Positions 48,708-59,775 of a stretch of 64,000 bases of DNA are shown one piece after another (position 1 is the first letter of the stretch; each line of letters begins with the position of its first letter). The notes beneath the pieces were generated by a model, which ran no database searches, had not been told where the DNA came from, and saw nothing but the letters and a program-made list of their open reading frames with translations. The DNA comes from Toxoplasma gondii ME49. Taxonomy: Eukaryota > Apicomplexa > Conoidasida > Eucoccidiorida > Sarcocystidae. The position numbers and the translations under genes were made by a program. The stretch lies in the NCBI RefSeq assembly GCF_000006565.2, contig NC_031477.1, forward strand, positions 6,020,174 to 6,084,173, in the 5' to 3' direction.

Positions 48708-48940
48708 AGTGTTTTCTCTTTCTGTCCAGAGATGTCTCTCTTCTCTCTAGAGATGCCTTCTGTTTTGAACGGAAACCACGCTCTTCGTTTTCGACTGGCT
48801 CACAGGTCTCTTCACTTGCTCTGTGCGACCGCGCGCCAACAAAAAACGCGGAGATTTCCAAAAAACTCTCGTTCCTCAGTTCCCGACACACAGAAGAAAA
48901 ACCTTCCAAGTGCTCCCAATCGACACATCCCTCGCGCTTT

Positions 48941-48977
<37 letters not shown>

Positions 48978-49716
48978 GCGAGGCCGGAAAATCTCTACGT
49001 ATATATATGTATATATTTATGTATCATACACATATATATACATATATATATATACATATATATATATAGATATATACATATATATATATATATACATAGA
49101 GATTTTCCGGTCTCGCTGTGTGTGCACTGGGATTTCGGTATAGGAGCCGCCATTTCGGAAGGGTGGATGAATCAGATGTTTATTCTCGCTGGAGAGGAGA
49201 AGATTTCTTTTGAACCGAGCTTCGCTGTACTTGACTTTCGAGGCCGGTGGACTTCTCGCGCTCACAGAGTGCAGAAGGTCTCTGTCTAGAGCAAGTGCTC
49301 TACGAAGTTGAAGGCGCGCTCGTGGAGACGAGTGAGGAAGGAAGAAGCGAAGGGGAAGTGAAGAGATTTTGACAAGAGAAGAAACGCAGTTCTCGGCGAA
49401 GGAACGGAATCTGCAAATTGGATCACTTTTCAAAGATAAACCTCGCGCCTGTGTCGTGAACTACAAAGTGCGGGTCCAAATCTTTCGACTCAAAGAACGA
49501 AAATCAGCCTCTTTTCTTCCACGTTTGAGCAACTCTTTTCCTCTCGTATGGGCTCGTCTGGCCTCCTGTATCTTTGCTTCCCCTTCTCCCTCTCTCTCCT
49601 CTTTCTTCTCTTTCTTCTCTTTCTTTGCTTGTTCTCCGACTTCGCTCCTTCAACTAGAAACACAGGAAACGTCTCTGCGTAAACTCCCGAAAAATATTTG
49701 CACGAATGGAAGAGTC
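48708..49716. other. Convergent spacer between COG3 and SAS-6
   Basis: No coding gene supported; 3' untranslated regions of both genes are expected here. It contains the inverted repeat at 48977-49117 and the AT-rich block around it. Confidence 0.55.
48977..49117. repeat. Inverted repeat with 21-nt arms around an AT-rich centre
   Basis: The arm at 48977-48997 begins AGCGAGGCCGG and ends AATCTCTA; its partner is at 49097-49117. Twenty of 21 positions are complementary, and the exception is a G opposite T, which would pair in RNA. After one mismatch the pairing continues into GTATATAT on the left and ATATATAC on the right, so a transcript could form a stem of roughly 40 pairs. Confidence 0.8.
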
Positions 49717-52700
49717 CTAACGCGGCTGTCGCGCCGCCGAGCTCGCTGCGCGCAGTCGGTCGGCGAAGGTAGGACCTTCTGACTCAGCCGGAAACGGAGC
49801 TAGACTGTCTCCTTGGCCTCCCGACGAGAAACAGCGTCTGGAGTTGCTTGTCTCTCGCCGTCCGTCGACTTCATTTCGCTTGTCCATCCCACTGCCGGCA
49901 GCCTGTGCATGCAGGCCGTTGTGGAGCGCCCTGCGCAGAGACAGCAAAGGAGACGCTCGAGAAACCATGGGGACGGCGACCCCAGCGCTTTCCCCACACA
50001 CACACTCGCTTCCTCCGAGAGACCGGGACCTCCTGAGAAAGGCATTGGTATTTTCGAGAGAGAAATCATGGAAAAGGAGAGAGGACGGATGAGCAGAACC
50101 TCCAACTCAAATCGATGTGGGGTGTCCTACCCTGTCCTCAGTTGTTCGACCGTGTCTTCCCGCGCTCTCCCCTGAGACAGAACTTCACACGCATGCGAGT
50201 CGCTTCTTCTGTCGATTCCTGCGAGAGCCGCGAGCGTGGATTGCGCCGCTGCAGAGAAGAGAGGTCGAGAGAACTCTCTTTCTCCCTGTCTCTCGGCCTC
50301 TGCCTCTCCACGGCTCTTGGCATCCACGCCCTGCGTCAAGGAGGCCGACGCCGGTGTCGGGGATACACCACATGCTGAGAAGGTCGTCGACGCAGTCGCC
50401 GCAGAGCTCGGTCGTTCTTTCTCCCCAGAAGGAAAGGAAGAAGGAAACGAAGACGCAGGAAGGCCGGAGAGAGCAGAGGAGTCCCAGGTTCCCGGAGACG
50501 CCGCAGAACCGCGGCCTGTTCCATAGCGCCGCATGTACGTTTCCAGTTGCCGAGTCGTCAGTTCCTTGTTCAATCGAAGATTCACTGCAGAGGCAGCGAG
50601 AGAAGGCAAACAAGAAACAGAAAAGGCAGAGAGTGGAGGAAAGCGGAGGGGCGTTTGGACGAGAGACAGGAACAGAGAGAAGAAAAGGAGGATACGCAGA
50701 CGATGGACAAGACAAGAGAGAGACGAGGACGAAAGCGAGAAGCGAAGAAAGAAGAACGGAGAGAAGAAAGGAAAGGCAGACGAGAGATATCGCACTCAAA
50801 TCAAGACGACAGAAGACGTTAGCGGGGAGAAGATGAAGTCTGAAGACGGCAAAGTAGGCGACGTGAGGAAGACACCAGATCTTAGGAAGAAGAGAATCGC
50901 TGTCTTTGTTGGAACACAGCGCGAAGATGTCCTTCTTCGAGAGATGTTCTCATCAGAGAAAAGAAGAAAAACTGAGTTGTGCCGCATTTCAAGAGAAGCG
51001 TTTACCGTCTTTTGCAGCAGCAAGTTCCTCCTGCAGCTGCTCGATTTCAAGGGAAAGCTGTTCACAACGATGCGAGAGAGCACCGACTTGCTCCATCTTC
51101 TGTTGCTCTTCTGCATGCTTCTGCTCAAGCTGCTGCTGAAGAGACGCGCTCTTCAGCGTCAGCGCCGCAACGTCCTGTACGCAAAAAAGAGGGAGGCACA
51201 TGGAGACGAAAGACATCTGAGGCGTGCATCGGAGAACATGAGGAGAGAAGAGGACAGAGGCGGAGAGGAAATCGCTCGATGAGAGGTCGCGAGGGGGACA
51301 GGAGGAAGGCCGAGAGATGAACAGAGAAGGCGAAACGATCTTTGGGAAGGTCTCGAAGTTGAAAGTGAGGCACCTTACTTTTTCTAACGCCTGTCGATCT
51401 GCGCTTCTCGCCTTTCGCTTCATTTTGAAGGTGCGAATATGTTGCTGAAGTTTCGCGATGATGTCGTTCCCCTGACGAGGAGGACCGAGAACACAGAAGA
51501 CTGGAGAACTTTCTTAGAAACGGAGGAGACGCCTCAGCAAAGAAGAGAGCAAATCTTTTCTAGGCGACGCAAGAGGAAAACATACTTCTTCGTACTTCTT
51601 GAAAAACTCTTCCACATCTCAGGAACCAACACTGCGGGCTCCTCTTGTGTACTGAAAGAGAGGCACGTCGTCTCTCGGTTCGGTGCTCTCTCTCTCTCCG
51701 CAGTTCTTCTTCCACCCTATCTTTCTCTCTCTTTTTCTATCCTTCCTTTCTGCGCTCTAACTCTCACTGTGCACTTTCGCGCGTTTCTTCGCGCTTCTCC
51801 AGATCTGCTTCTCGTTGTTGAACGTGAGCGTTAATGCTAACTTACTACAGACCATGGGAGCGAAGGTAATCGAATATGTAACTCCGTTCATGGAAATCAA
51901 AAGAGCTCTCACACTATCTCTAGCGCCTGTCGAGTCGCTCAAGGAAGATTTGATCCTGTTTATGATTTAAGGGATCTTTCTCCCTGTCACTCATCGGCCC
52001 TTTCCGCCTAACTTTCCTTTTTTTCGTTTCGTACTCGGTGAATTTCTTGGATCGCCGTGTTCAGCTCCTCCTCCAGTCGGACCTCCCTCGCCTTCTGCTG
52101 CGTAACTGTTTCCTGAAGAGCCGCCTGTGGGGACGAAATTCGGAAAGTCACAGAACAGGCAACGCGACAGATCTTCCGAAAAAAAAACTGTCCAGAGCGC
52201 AGCCAAAGAAAAAGAAAAACAAAGAAATCACACGTCCACCTTGATTATTCTCCAAACGCGGTCTCCGCACCCGTTGTGTTCTCCTATTCTTCTCCCTGCT
52301 CATATTGATCTCCTTGTTTCCTCGCGTATCCAGTCCTCTCGTTCTCTTCTTCTTCATTCCATTCTTCTCCCGCTCGTCGTACCTTCTGGGCCTGCAGTTC
52401 CGCGAGCAGCGCCTCTCGCTCCCTTAGCACCGCAGAGTGCGAGACATCTCTCTCTCGGAGTTTCGCAACTTCCGCTCGCAGTTCCTCCGTCCTTTGCTCG
52501 AGGAGACACCGACCCTCTCGCTCTTGCTTTTCGCGGCCTTCAACTTCGCCACAGCGTCCAACGGCCTCCCCCACTTGGCTTCGAACTTCCTCGTACAAGC
52601 TCTGCAGCTGCCGAAGCTCCTCCTCCAATGTTCGGTTCCGCCCTGTCGTCTGCAGAAGAAAAACGAGAAAAAACGAGAAAAAAGAAAAAGAAGGAAAAGA

Positions 52701-53396
52701 GATGAGGGAGAGGATGGACGAACGACGAGAACCGGAAGCAAACGACATCCAATATATGCGGAGAAAAGTGAGAGACCGCGTTTTCATATCAACTTCTTCG
52801 ACTGCGAGACTCTCCTAACACTGTACGCAGCTATACACATACAGACACATACTGACAGATACACATGCATGCAGGCACATATACAAATGAATATATACAT
52901 ATATATGTAGATATGTAGATATATATATATATATATATATGTTTGGTGGTATGCATGTATGCATGGTGGAATGTAGGCATGCATAAGTATGTATGGAGAC
53001 ACGCAGCTGCTTACACAAGCCAGCATACACACCTACAGGTGAATACGCGCAAATACATACACACAAATGCGTTTATCATTGTGGACACATGTTGTTTTTG
53101 GAAGGCTGCAGAGATGTGGAGACACCACAGGGTTGTGCGTCTTACGAGAAGGAGTTCTTGTTCAGCTTTTTCGACTTTGCGCTTGAGTTCTTCTCTCTCA
53201 GCAGCGTGCCTCTCCTCTGCTTCTCGCTGCTCCTCTCCTAAACGCTTCACCACCTCTTCCGCCTCGGCTGCATGCGCCGCCAGCGTCTTCTCCAGAGTCT
53301 CTTGCTGCTTCTCCTTCGTCTCCTCCACAAAGCGCGCACTGCAAGCATTCCAGTGCATGCATCCAGATCCATTTACATATTCATTTACACATATGC

Positions 53397-53432
<36 letters not shown>

Positions 53433-56400
53433 ATATGTATATGTATATATATAGGTGTATATATAGGTGTATGTATATATGATAGGAGGAGCAGATCGGA
53501 TGTTCCCGCTTGAGGGTCTGTGACTCGACTCAGAAGAGACGTTCGCTTCCCTGTCAAGGAATAGCCACAGGCAAAGCATCTTCACATGTATATGATGCAG
53601 TCAGAAGATAATGCACATGTACGTCACAACGCACCCACAAAAGCACATACACATACATATACACATACATAAATACATACATATACATATACATACATAC
53701 ACATACATACACATATACATACATATACATATATATACATATACATACAAATACATACAAATACATATACATACACCCGTATGTGCATGCATGAGTATAC
53801 TCTACACCATCTTTCAAACTGGGGCCTATACACCTGAAGAAGCAAGTGGGTGCTCCATGCTCGATTTGTTCGTTGGAAATTTGTGGTCCTTACATTTCGG
53901 CTTGCGAGGCGTCGAAAAGATGAGAGATACTCGCGAGCTGTTCTTGCAGTTGCATGCACTGTTTCTCGAGCGCCGAATTTGCCTCCATTTTCTTGGCACT
54001 GAAGATCTGAAAAGAGGGCACAAACAACGAAGAGAACAATCCCCAAAAGAGCGCGATAGGACCGCACACTCCTCTGTCTCATATGCACAGATACATACAT
54101 ATGTATCTATTGATACACACGTATTTTTATCTCCATCTCTCTCTATACATATATACATATTTACATATATATATATATATATATGGATAGATAAATAAAC
54201 AGATAAATACGCATAGAATGGTAGAGGGAAAGACAGATCTCTCTCTCTCTTTATATATATATATATATATTTGTATATATATACGCATGTTTGTAGGTAT
54301 CTATCTGTAAATATAAATATCATTTGAGGTGGAAGAGAACAAGAGAGGCCCAGTAAAGTCTCGGTTGATTCGATGTTTTTGCCGATCCCCGCGAGTCGCA
54401 GGAGTCGTTTTGAACAGAGGGGACCGAGCGCCGCTCGAGTTCCGCCGTCCCCGAGCTGAGTCAGAGGAGACGCACTTGGAAAGTTGCGAGTTGTTGGGCG
54501 AGGTGGAGTTTCAGAGTTTCGTCGGAGCTCTTTCGCACGCGGAGAGACAGATGCGTCAACTCTTTGAATAAATTCATCTCGACCAAGCTCAACCACGCGT
54601 CCTCTCCAGCGGTGGAGACAGCCGACATCTTGCCCGAGCTGCAGCACTCGAGACTGGGCAGAAAGCTCGAGAACTCTGCATTCCCCGCATGCGTCTCTGC
54701 AGGTGCAGCCGGTGCTCGCGAGCCGCAGAATCCCGGACAGTTGAACACCGCCGCCAGTCTGAAGGAGAAAGAGACGTTTTGCGGGGGAAGGAGAGCCTCT
54801 AAAACAGAAAAAACTTCCGAAAAGAAAAGAACGAGATTCAAAACAGAGGGAGACAGCAAAAGCCGAGGGCCGGGAGACCCAAGGAAGAAAGAAAGAAGAC
54901 AAAGAGATCAATCACGAGACGGAGACTGAAGGAGGAGAACCAGCGAGGGAGATGACACACACAGTGGACGAGATGGGAGACAATACGAGGAAAAGAACAA
55001 GAACCAGAAACAGTGGAACATCGGATGACGACAACGGCCTCCGCCGTCTCTTTCCTCTCCAGACTCCCTATCTCTCCCCGACGCCTCTCGTTCTGAAGAA
55101 AACGCGTCTCTCTCCACCAGAAGAGAGAAGAAGGAAACAGGAATCATCCAGCTGCAGGCAGGATGCCGCCACAAAAAATCCACATCGTGCAGTCCGTACA
55201 GAAAGAAAACTCGATAAGAGACACAGTGAATAACGTCACATCTGTGCGACCGGGCCTCCTCGTACATCGCTTCGAGACCGTCTTCTCTCATCTGCAGACG
55301 CTCTCTTGGATCGGCAGATCACGCAGGTAAGGCGACTGTTGCGCATCTGGGAGCCTGTCTTCCAGGCGCGTCTTGCTCTTTAGACTAGCGACGCTTTCTC
55401 GCGTCCACATACACATACACATACCTCTGAGGCGGTCCAGTGTCGCCGCCTTGTGCAGAAGCGTAGGAGAAAGCGCATTCTTCCAGCAAATCGACAAATT
55501 TCCCGGGAAACGCCTGGAAATCGATCAACAGCCGCTGCTCGCTGCGCATGCGCGCAAAGTCCGTCTCTCCGACTTCGGCGCTGTAGTGGACGAACAGGTT
55601 CTGTCGATCCGTCAGCTCGACGCGCAGCACTTGCTGCGACAACGGAAAACGCGACAACACCGCGACTTCGAGGAAAAGCTCAGGGAAAAAGAGAAAACAC
55701 CGAGACTGACAGAGAACCATGCAAAGCGCACGAGGAAGAGCGCGGAAGACAGAGAAAGAGGAGACAGGGTGGACAAGTTGTAGGAGAGTTCACGGCAAAG
55801 AGAAAAAACGCCAGACGGCGACGCAATGAAACTCAACAGGGGAGGGCAGCAGGCTTCGTCAGTGAAATTCCATCTCTCCTTCGACTTTTTCATGTCTCGC
55901 TACCTCTTGCAACTCTCTCTGTTTCTCACGACGAAGAAGACTCTTGACTCTTTCTTTCGTCTCCCTTGCATCTCTCGCCTATCTGCTCCCTTTCCTCTTT
56001 TTCTGCTCTTCTCCGTGTCTCTTCTTTCTTCGCTTCTTTTTTTCCGCCGCTGCAGGCGCACCTGGAAGCCAGTGCCATGCGCCCCGCCGCTCACGGCGAG
56101 CTTCACAGTCAGAGGACAGACGAAGGCTTCTCGGTCCGCTCCACTCTTCACCTTTACCGGCAGTTCCTGGAAGAACAAGATTTCTTCTCGGAGTCCGTCG
56201 ACGCGGCCGGCGCCGCTCTCCCCTCGAGCGAGAAGCGGAGAGACGCCACCCGCGAGCCAAACCGGCCGCGAAGCCTCCTTCGGCGGGGCCAGAATCCCCG
56301 CATGCGGCGGACCTCCCGGGCAGACAGAAAAGGAGAGAAACGGAGAAGCAAGCTGTCCGCGAAAGTTCTTCTTTGTCTCCCAGGTTGGAGACCCCTCTAT

Positions 56401-57429
56401 CTGGGTGACGAGAGGAAGGAGAGAAGAGGAAGAGTGTGAACAGGAGACAGGCAGGCGACCTGCAGAGGAATCTTCTCGATTCTCTTGTGAGCGAGATTCC
56501 GCGCAGGTTTCTCGCTTGACACTGCAGTGACAATGAGAACAGGCGGCAGAGGGCGCAGGCCGGAACGCGCAAGGAGAGGTCTCGCACGGGGGGCAGGCCG
56601 CAGGTCTCTCCATGTTGGGCAGCTGTTCGACGGACAGACGAGAAGAGCGAGGCGTCGCTCGCGTCGCGCATGCGCAGGGTGCGAGGGTGTCGTCTCCGGA
56701 AGAGTGAGCAGACTCCAGGAAACGAAGGAAAGGTGCAGAGGCACCACAGACGCTCGCAGCGAAGCCTGCGTCGAGTTTCCTGCCTGCGCTTCCCGGCCGC
56801 TGCTCTGCTCCGAGCGCCGCCGCCGGCTCTTCCCCGCGTTCTCCACACACCCGCGAGGCAGAAGGAAAAGACGGAAGGCGCAGCGGCGACCCAGATGCAA
56901 ACTCCCTTCTCCCCGCCTCCTCCGTTCCGTCCTGCTTCTCCCGCAGCTCCACACAGTGGCAACTCGCCTCCGACTCAGGCGCCCCGACACCCGCGGCCGC
57001 CGGTGCAGCGCCGCAGCCGAGCGCGTTGGATGGGTGGGCGCGCGCAAAGAAGCTCCGTTTCTTCAGAAGCGAAGAAAGCAACTCAGTGGCGGGACCTGGA
57101 GTCTCTGGTTGGCCGCGTTCCTCGTCGCGGCGGCTTCCCGCCTCCCTCGCGCGAGACTCCGGCGTCTCTTCGGCGTCGTGCGCGTCGCGCAGAGACGCTG
57201 GCGCATGGCCGGCGGAGGCCTTCACCGCGGCTGCTCCGCTTCCGCGCCGCGCGGCCAGAGGTGCCTGCAGCAGGTGAGGAAAGACAGGCGGAGAAGGGTG
57301 AACAGCGGAGAGAGTTGGAGGAGAGCAGCGCGAGCAGGCAGAAGGCTCTGCATGGCACTGATCGACCGCAGAAAAATCTCCTGCAGCGACGCGGTGCTCA
57401 GCCGTCACAGACAGAGTCGGGGAGTGCAT
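49717..57429 (-). CDS. SAS6: Spindle assembly abnormal protein 6 (SAS-6), about 1219 aa with long N-terminal extension
   Basis: SAS-6 builds the ninefold cartwheel of centrioles. Twelve exons, all in phase: 57429-56062, 55633-55425, 55304-55200, 54758-54476, 54006-53894, 53338-53146, 52649-52383, 52124-52035, 51471-51379, 51174-51006, 50584-50131, 50032-49717. The globular head spans residues about 415-655: ILFFQELPVKVKSG, VLRVELTDRQNLFVHY, ETDFARMRSEQRLLIDFQ, FPGKFVDLLEECA and VEMNLFKELTHLSLRV, each matching SAS-6 blocks. A coiled coil follows (about 656-985), with NDIIAKLQQHIRTF near its end and VNLRLNKELTTRQLE closing it, then a disordered tail. The first about 410 residues are Ala/Ser/Arg/Cys-rich and unlike other SAS-6. 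An internal ATG at 56613 (MERPAACPP) would shorten the extension to about 140. The coiled coil separates it from the coil-less SAS6-like protein of apicomplexans. Confidence 0.88.
52865..52942. repeat. (TA)n microsatellite in SAS-6 intron
   Basis: ATACATATATATG-type steps into (AT)n, in the intron between the exons 53338-53146 and 52649-52383. Another AT-rich run lies at 53388-53480 in the preceding intron. Confidence 0.8.
53640..53775. repeat. (ACATAC)n microsatellite in SAS-6 intron
   Basis: Repeated ACATACATAT and ACATACACAT units over about 135 bases. On the minus strand it reads as Tyr/Val/Cys/Met low complexity, which is not coding. Confidence 0.9.
54120..54318. repeat. AT-rich microsatellite in SAS-6 intron
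   Basis: Two (TA)n blocks separated by CTCTCTC, in the intron between the exons 54758-54476 and 54006-53894. Confidence 0.8.
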
Positions 57430-59775
57430 GACTGCAGCAGAGCGGCGAGTGCAGTCGCCAGCAGGTCTCGCCTCGTCGCTTGCCTCCACCGGACGGACAG
57501 GGGAACTGGGAGGCGCGAGCGCCAGTGCGAAGGACCGCCCCGCTCTGTTCGCAGAGACGGACGCGATGCCCAGGCGCTGCGGGAGAAAGAGGATCTGGAC
57601 TGTGGGTGCTGCTGCGAGAAGTCGAGGAGCCGCGCCAGAGAAAAAGCAGCTGAACTCGACAGAGGGGAGCGCGCGACGCTCGGGGGTGTTGTCGGCGGAA
57701 CTCGCGAGTCGCCTGCGATGCCGGACTTCGTCTCGGAGAGGACAGGCGGCTTTGCCTTGCCTTCCTTCCAGAAGAAGGCGAGGGCAGTCTGCCGCAGAAA
57801 AGCTGGAAAGCGAGACAGTCAACCGCACCTGGAGCACTCCGGAAGCCGACCGCCCTTCGTTGCCGACAAGAACAATTGCGGCTCTGGTGTCTGACACCGG
57901 GCTCCGAACTCGCCACCTGGAAAAGGACCGAGTCCGCTTGCGCCTGTGTTGGCGTCGTGCACTCGAGATAAAAAGAAAAGATGCGCGCAAGGAAAAAATC
58001 TAGAGCGCCTCAACAGGAAAAACGGAGAAAAAAGACGGCACGCACATTTACGCGCGCGCGCGAAGGAGGGGGGGTGGCAAACGATGCGACAGCGTGTAGG
58101 AAGGAAGTGCCTGGAAGAGGAAAAAACTCGCGGAAAACGCAAACAAAGAAAGAGTGGAAGAAGACGAACTCAGTGTGCGTCCTCTTCACGGCGGCGGAGA
58201 AAAAAAAGGATCCTCTTCGCCGGAAAACGCCCTTCTTCTCTGCCATCGCGCACACCCGAGCGTTCTGCAAGCGACACAGCATTGGGGGGAGGGGGGGGGC
58301 AGGAGCTCACACAACACCGCCGGCGCCCTGGGAGGAAGACATTCCGAAGTCTTTGTCATGAAAGCGTTTGGCGACCTGGCGATAAACGAAAGCCTTTTCC
58401 TTTTTAGCAGAAAGTCACAAAGCTGCTGCAAGCAGTGTCGAAGCTTCTGTGAGGAGCGTACGCCTCAGCGGAAGAAAATGCGCCTTCCGGACTTCCGCCT
58501 CATTCACCAAGTTGACGACGACCGTACCTCTTCTTCTTCTTCTTCAAGAGATGTCACGGTCTCACGCCTGGGTCACTCTGTTCCTCCGAAATTCCGATGC
58601 CCTTCGCTGTTTGAGGAGCCCCCAAATACGACAGAGTGTGAGTGCAAACTAAAGATTCGATTTCTCGCCGAGAGACGCCGCCCGCCAACTGTCTTCCCTT
58701 CCCTGTCCACGCAGTCAAAACAGGAAAAATAGACATAACAACACACATACAAATATATATATATATATGTTTATATAAATGTATGTATATATATGCATAT
58801 ACATATATTTACATATACGCACATACGTAGATGTGTATCTATGTAGATGTAGTCCTGTGTATTCGTATTTTTATCTGTACTCGTGTATACAGAAATATAT
58901 ATATATATATATTATATGTATATATATAAAGTATAGAAAGAAGGCGTTGACAGTCGAAGAGAATCGCGGTTTTTTGCTTGATGTGAATCGCGAGATGCTT
59001 GTCGAGTGCCATGCAGCAGATTTCTTCGTCAGCTTAAAAAAACTTCTCACACGGCCACCAGACTTCCCGCGGGTGACAGAGACTCGCGGTGACCCCCCTC
59101 GGAGGAAAGGCTTTTTTTCAGCGGACAGATGCTCGGCTCCGTTCCTGGTTTGAGATGTTTCTCACGGTTCACGGAAGAGACATGAACGCGACGTCTTTTT
59201 GAGAGTCAACTCCACGTCAATCTTCCTCAGAAAGGACATTGTTTTTCAGGAGAACTCAACTCTTCGGCCTTGTTTTTGCCTCGCGCTGACGTCTGCGCTG
59301 AGAAGAAAAAGATGCGTCGTCTTTGCCCCGTGACTTTCGGAGATTCTTCGGAACCAGCACTGTGTCGTAATAAGCGTTTCCTTCCGATTCGCCTCAATTT
59401 TTCTTCTTCCACTTTCCTGCTTTTCTGCGCGTTTTTCTCCGACCAAAGTTCCGTTCAAAAAGGGGCGCTGCCTCGGCGCAAAGCCGCGCCCGCGTTCGGC
59501 AGGAACGTGTGCATCGAGGCACCGCTGCACAGTTCCTCGTTTCTTTCTTTTTCGGATCTCTCCTTGTCACTTTCACCTGCCTCCTGCGTCTCCCAGCCGC
59601 CTCCTCTTCCCAGTTTCTTCTCTTCGGCGTCATTTCTTCTCTTCTGTTTGTCTTCCTCTCCTTGTCTCTCCTTCTCCCAGCCCTCTAGGCAAAATTTTTG
59701 AGCGCGTCGAAGACTTGCGTTTCTCCTTCTTTGCAAGGATCTCTTCTCTCTCCTTCAACCAGCTCTCTGGACGAG
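57430..59775. promoter_or_regulatory. Divergent spacer between SAS-6 and the ASCC2-like gene
   Basis: The minus-strand frame stays open from the SAS-6 ATG up to 57990 but holds no ATG, so it is taken as leader. A plus-strand frame at 58478-58732 (MRLPDFRLIHQVDDD) has no domain and ends in a Ser run. An unseen 5' exon of the ASCC2-like gene could lie near 59230-59775. An AT-rich microsatellite covers 58745-58930. Confidence 0.45.
58745..58930. repeat. AT-rich microsatellite
   Basis: (AT)n and ATACATAT steps in the spacer between the two divergent genes. Confidence 0.85.
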
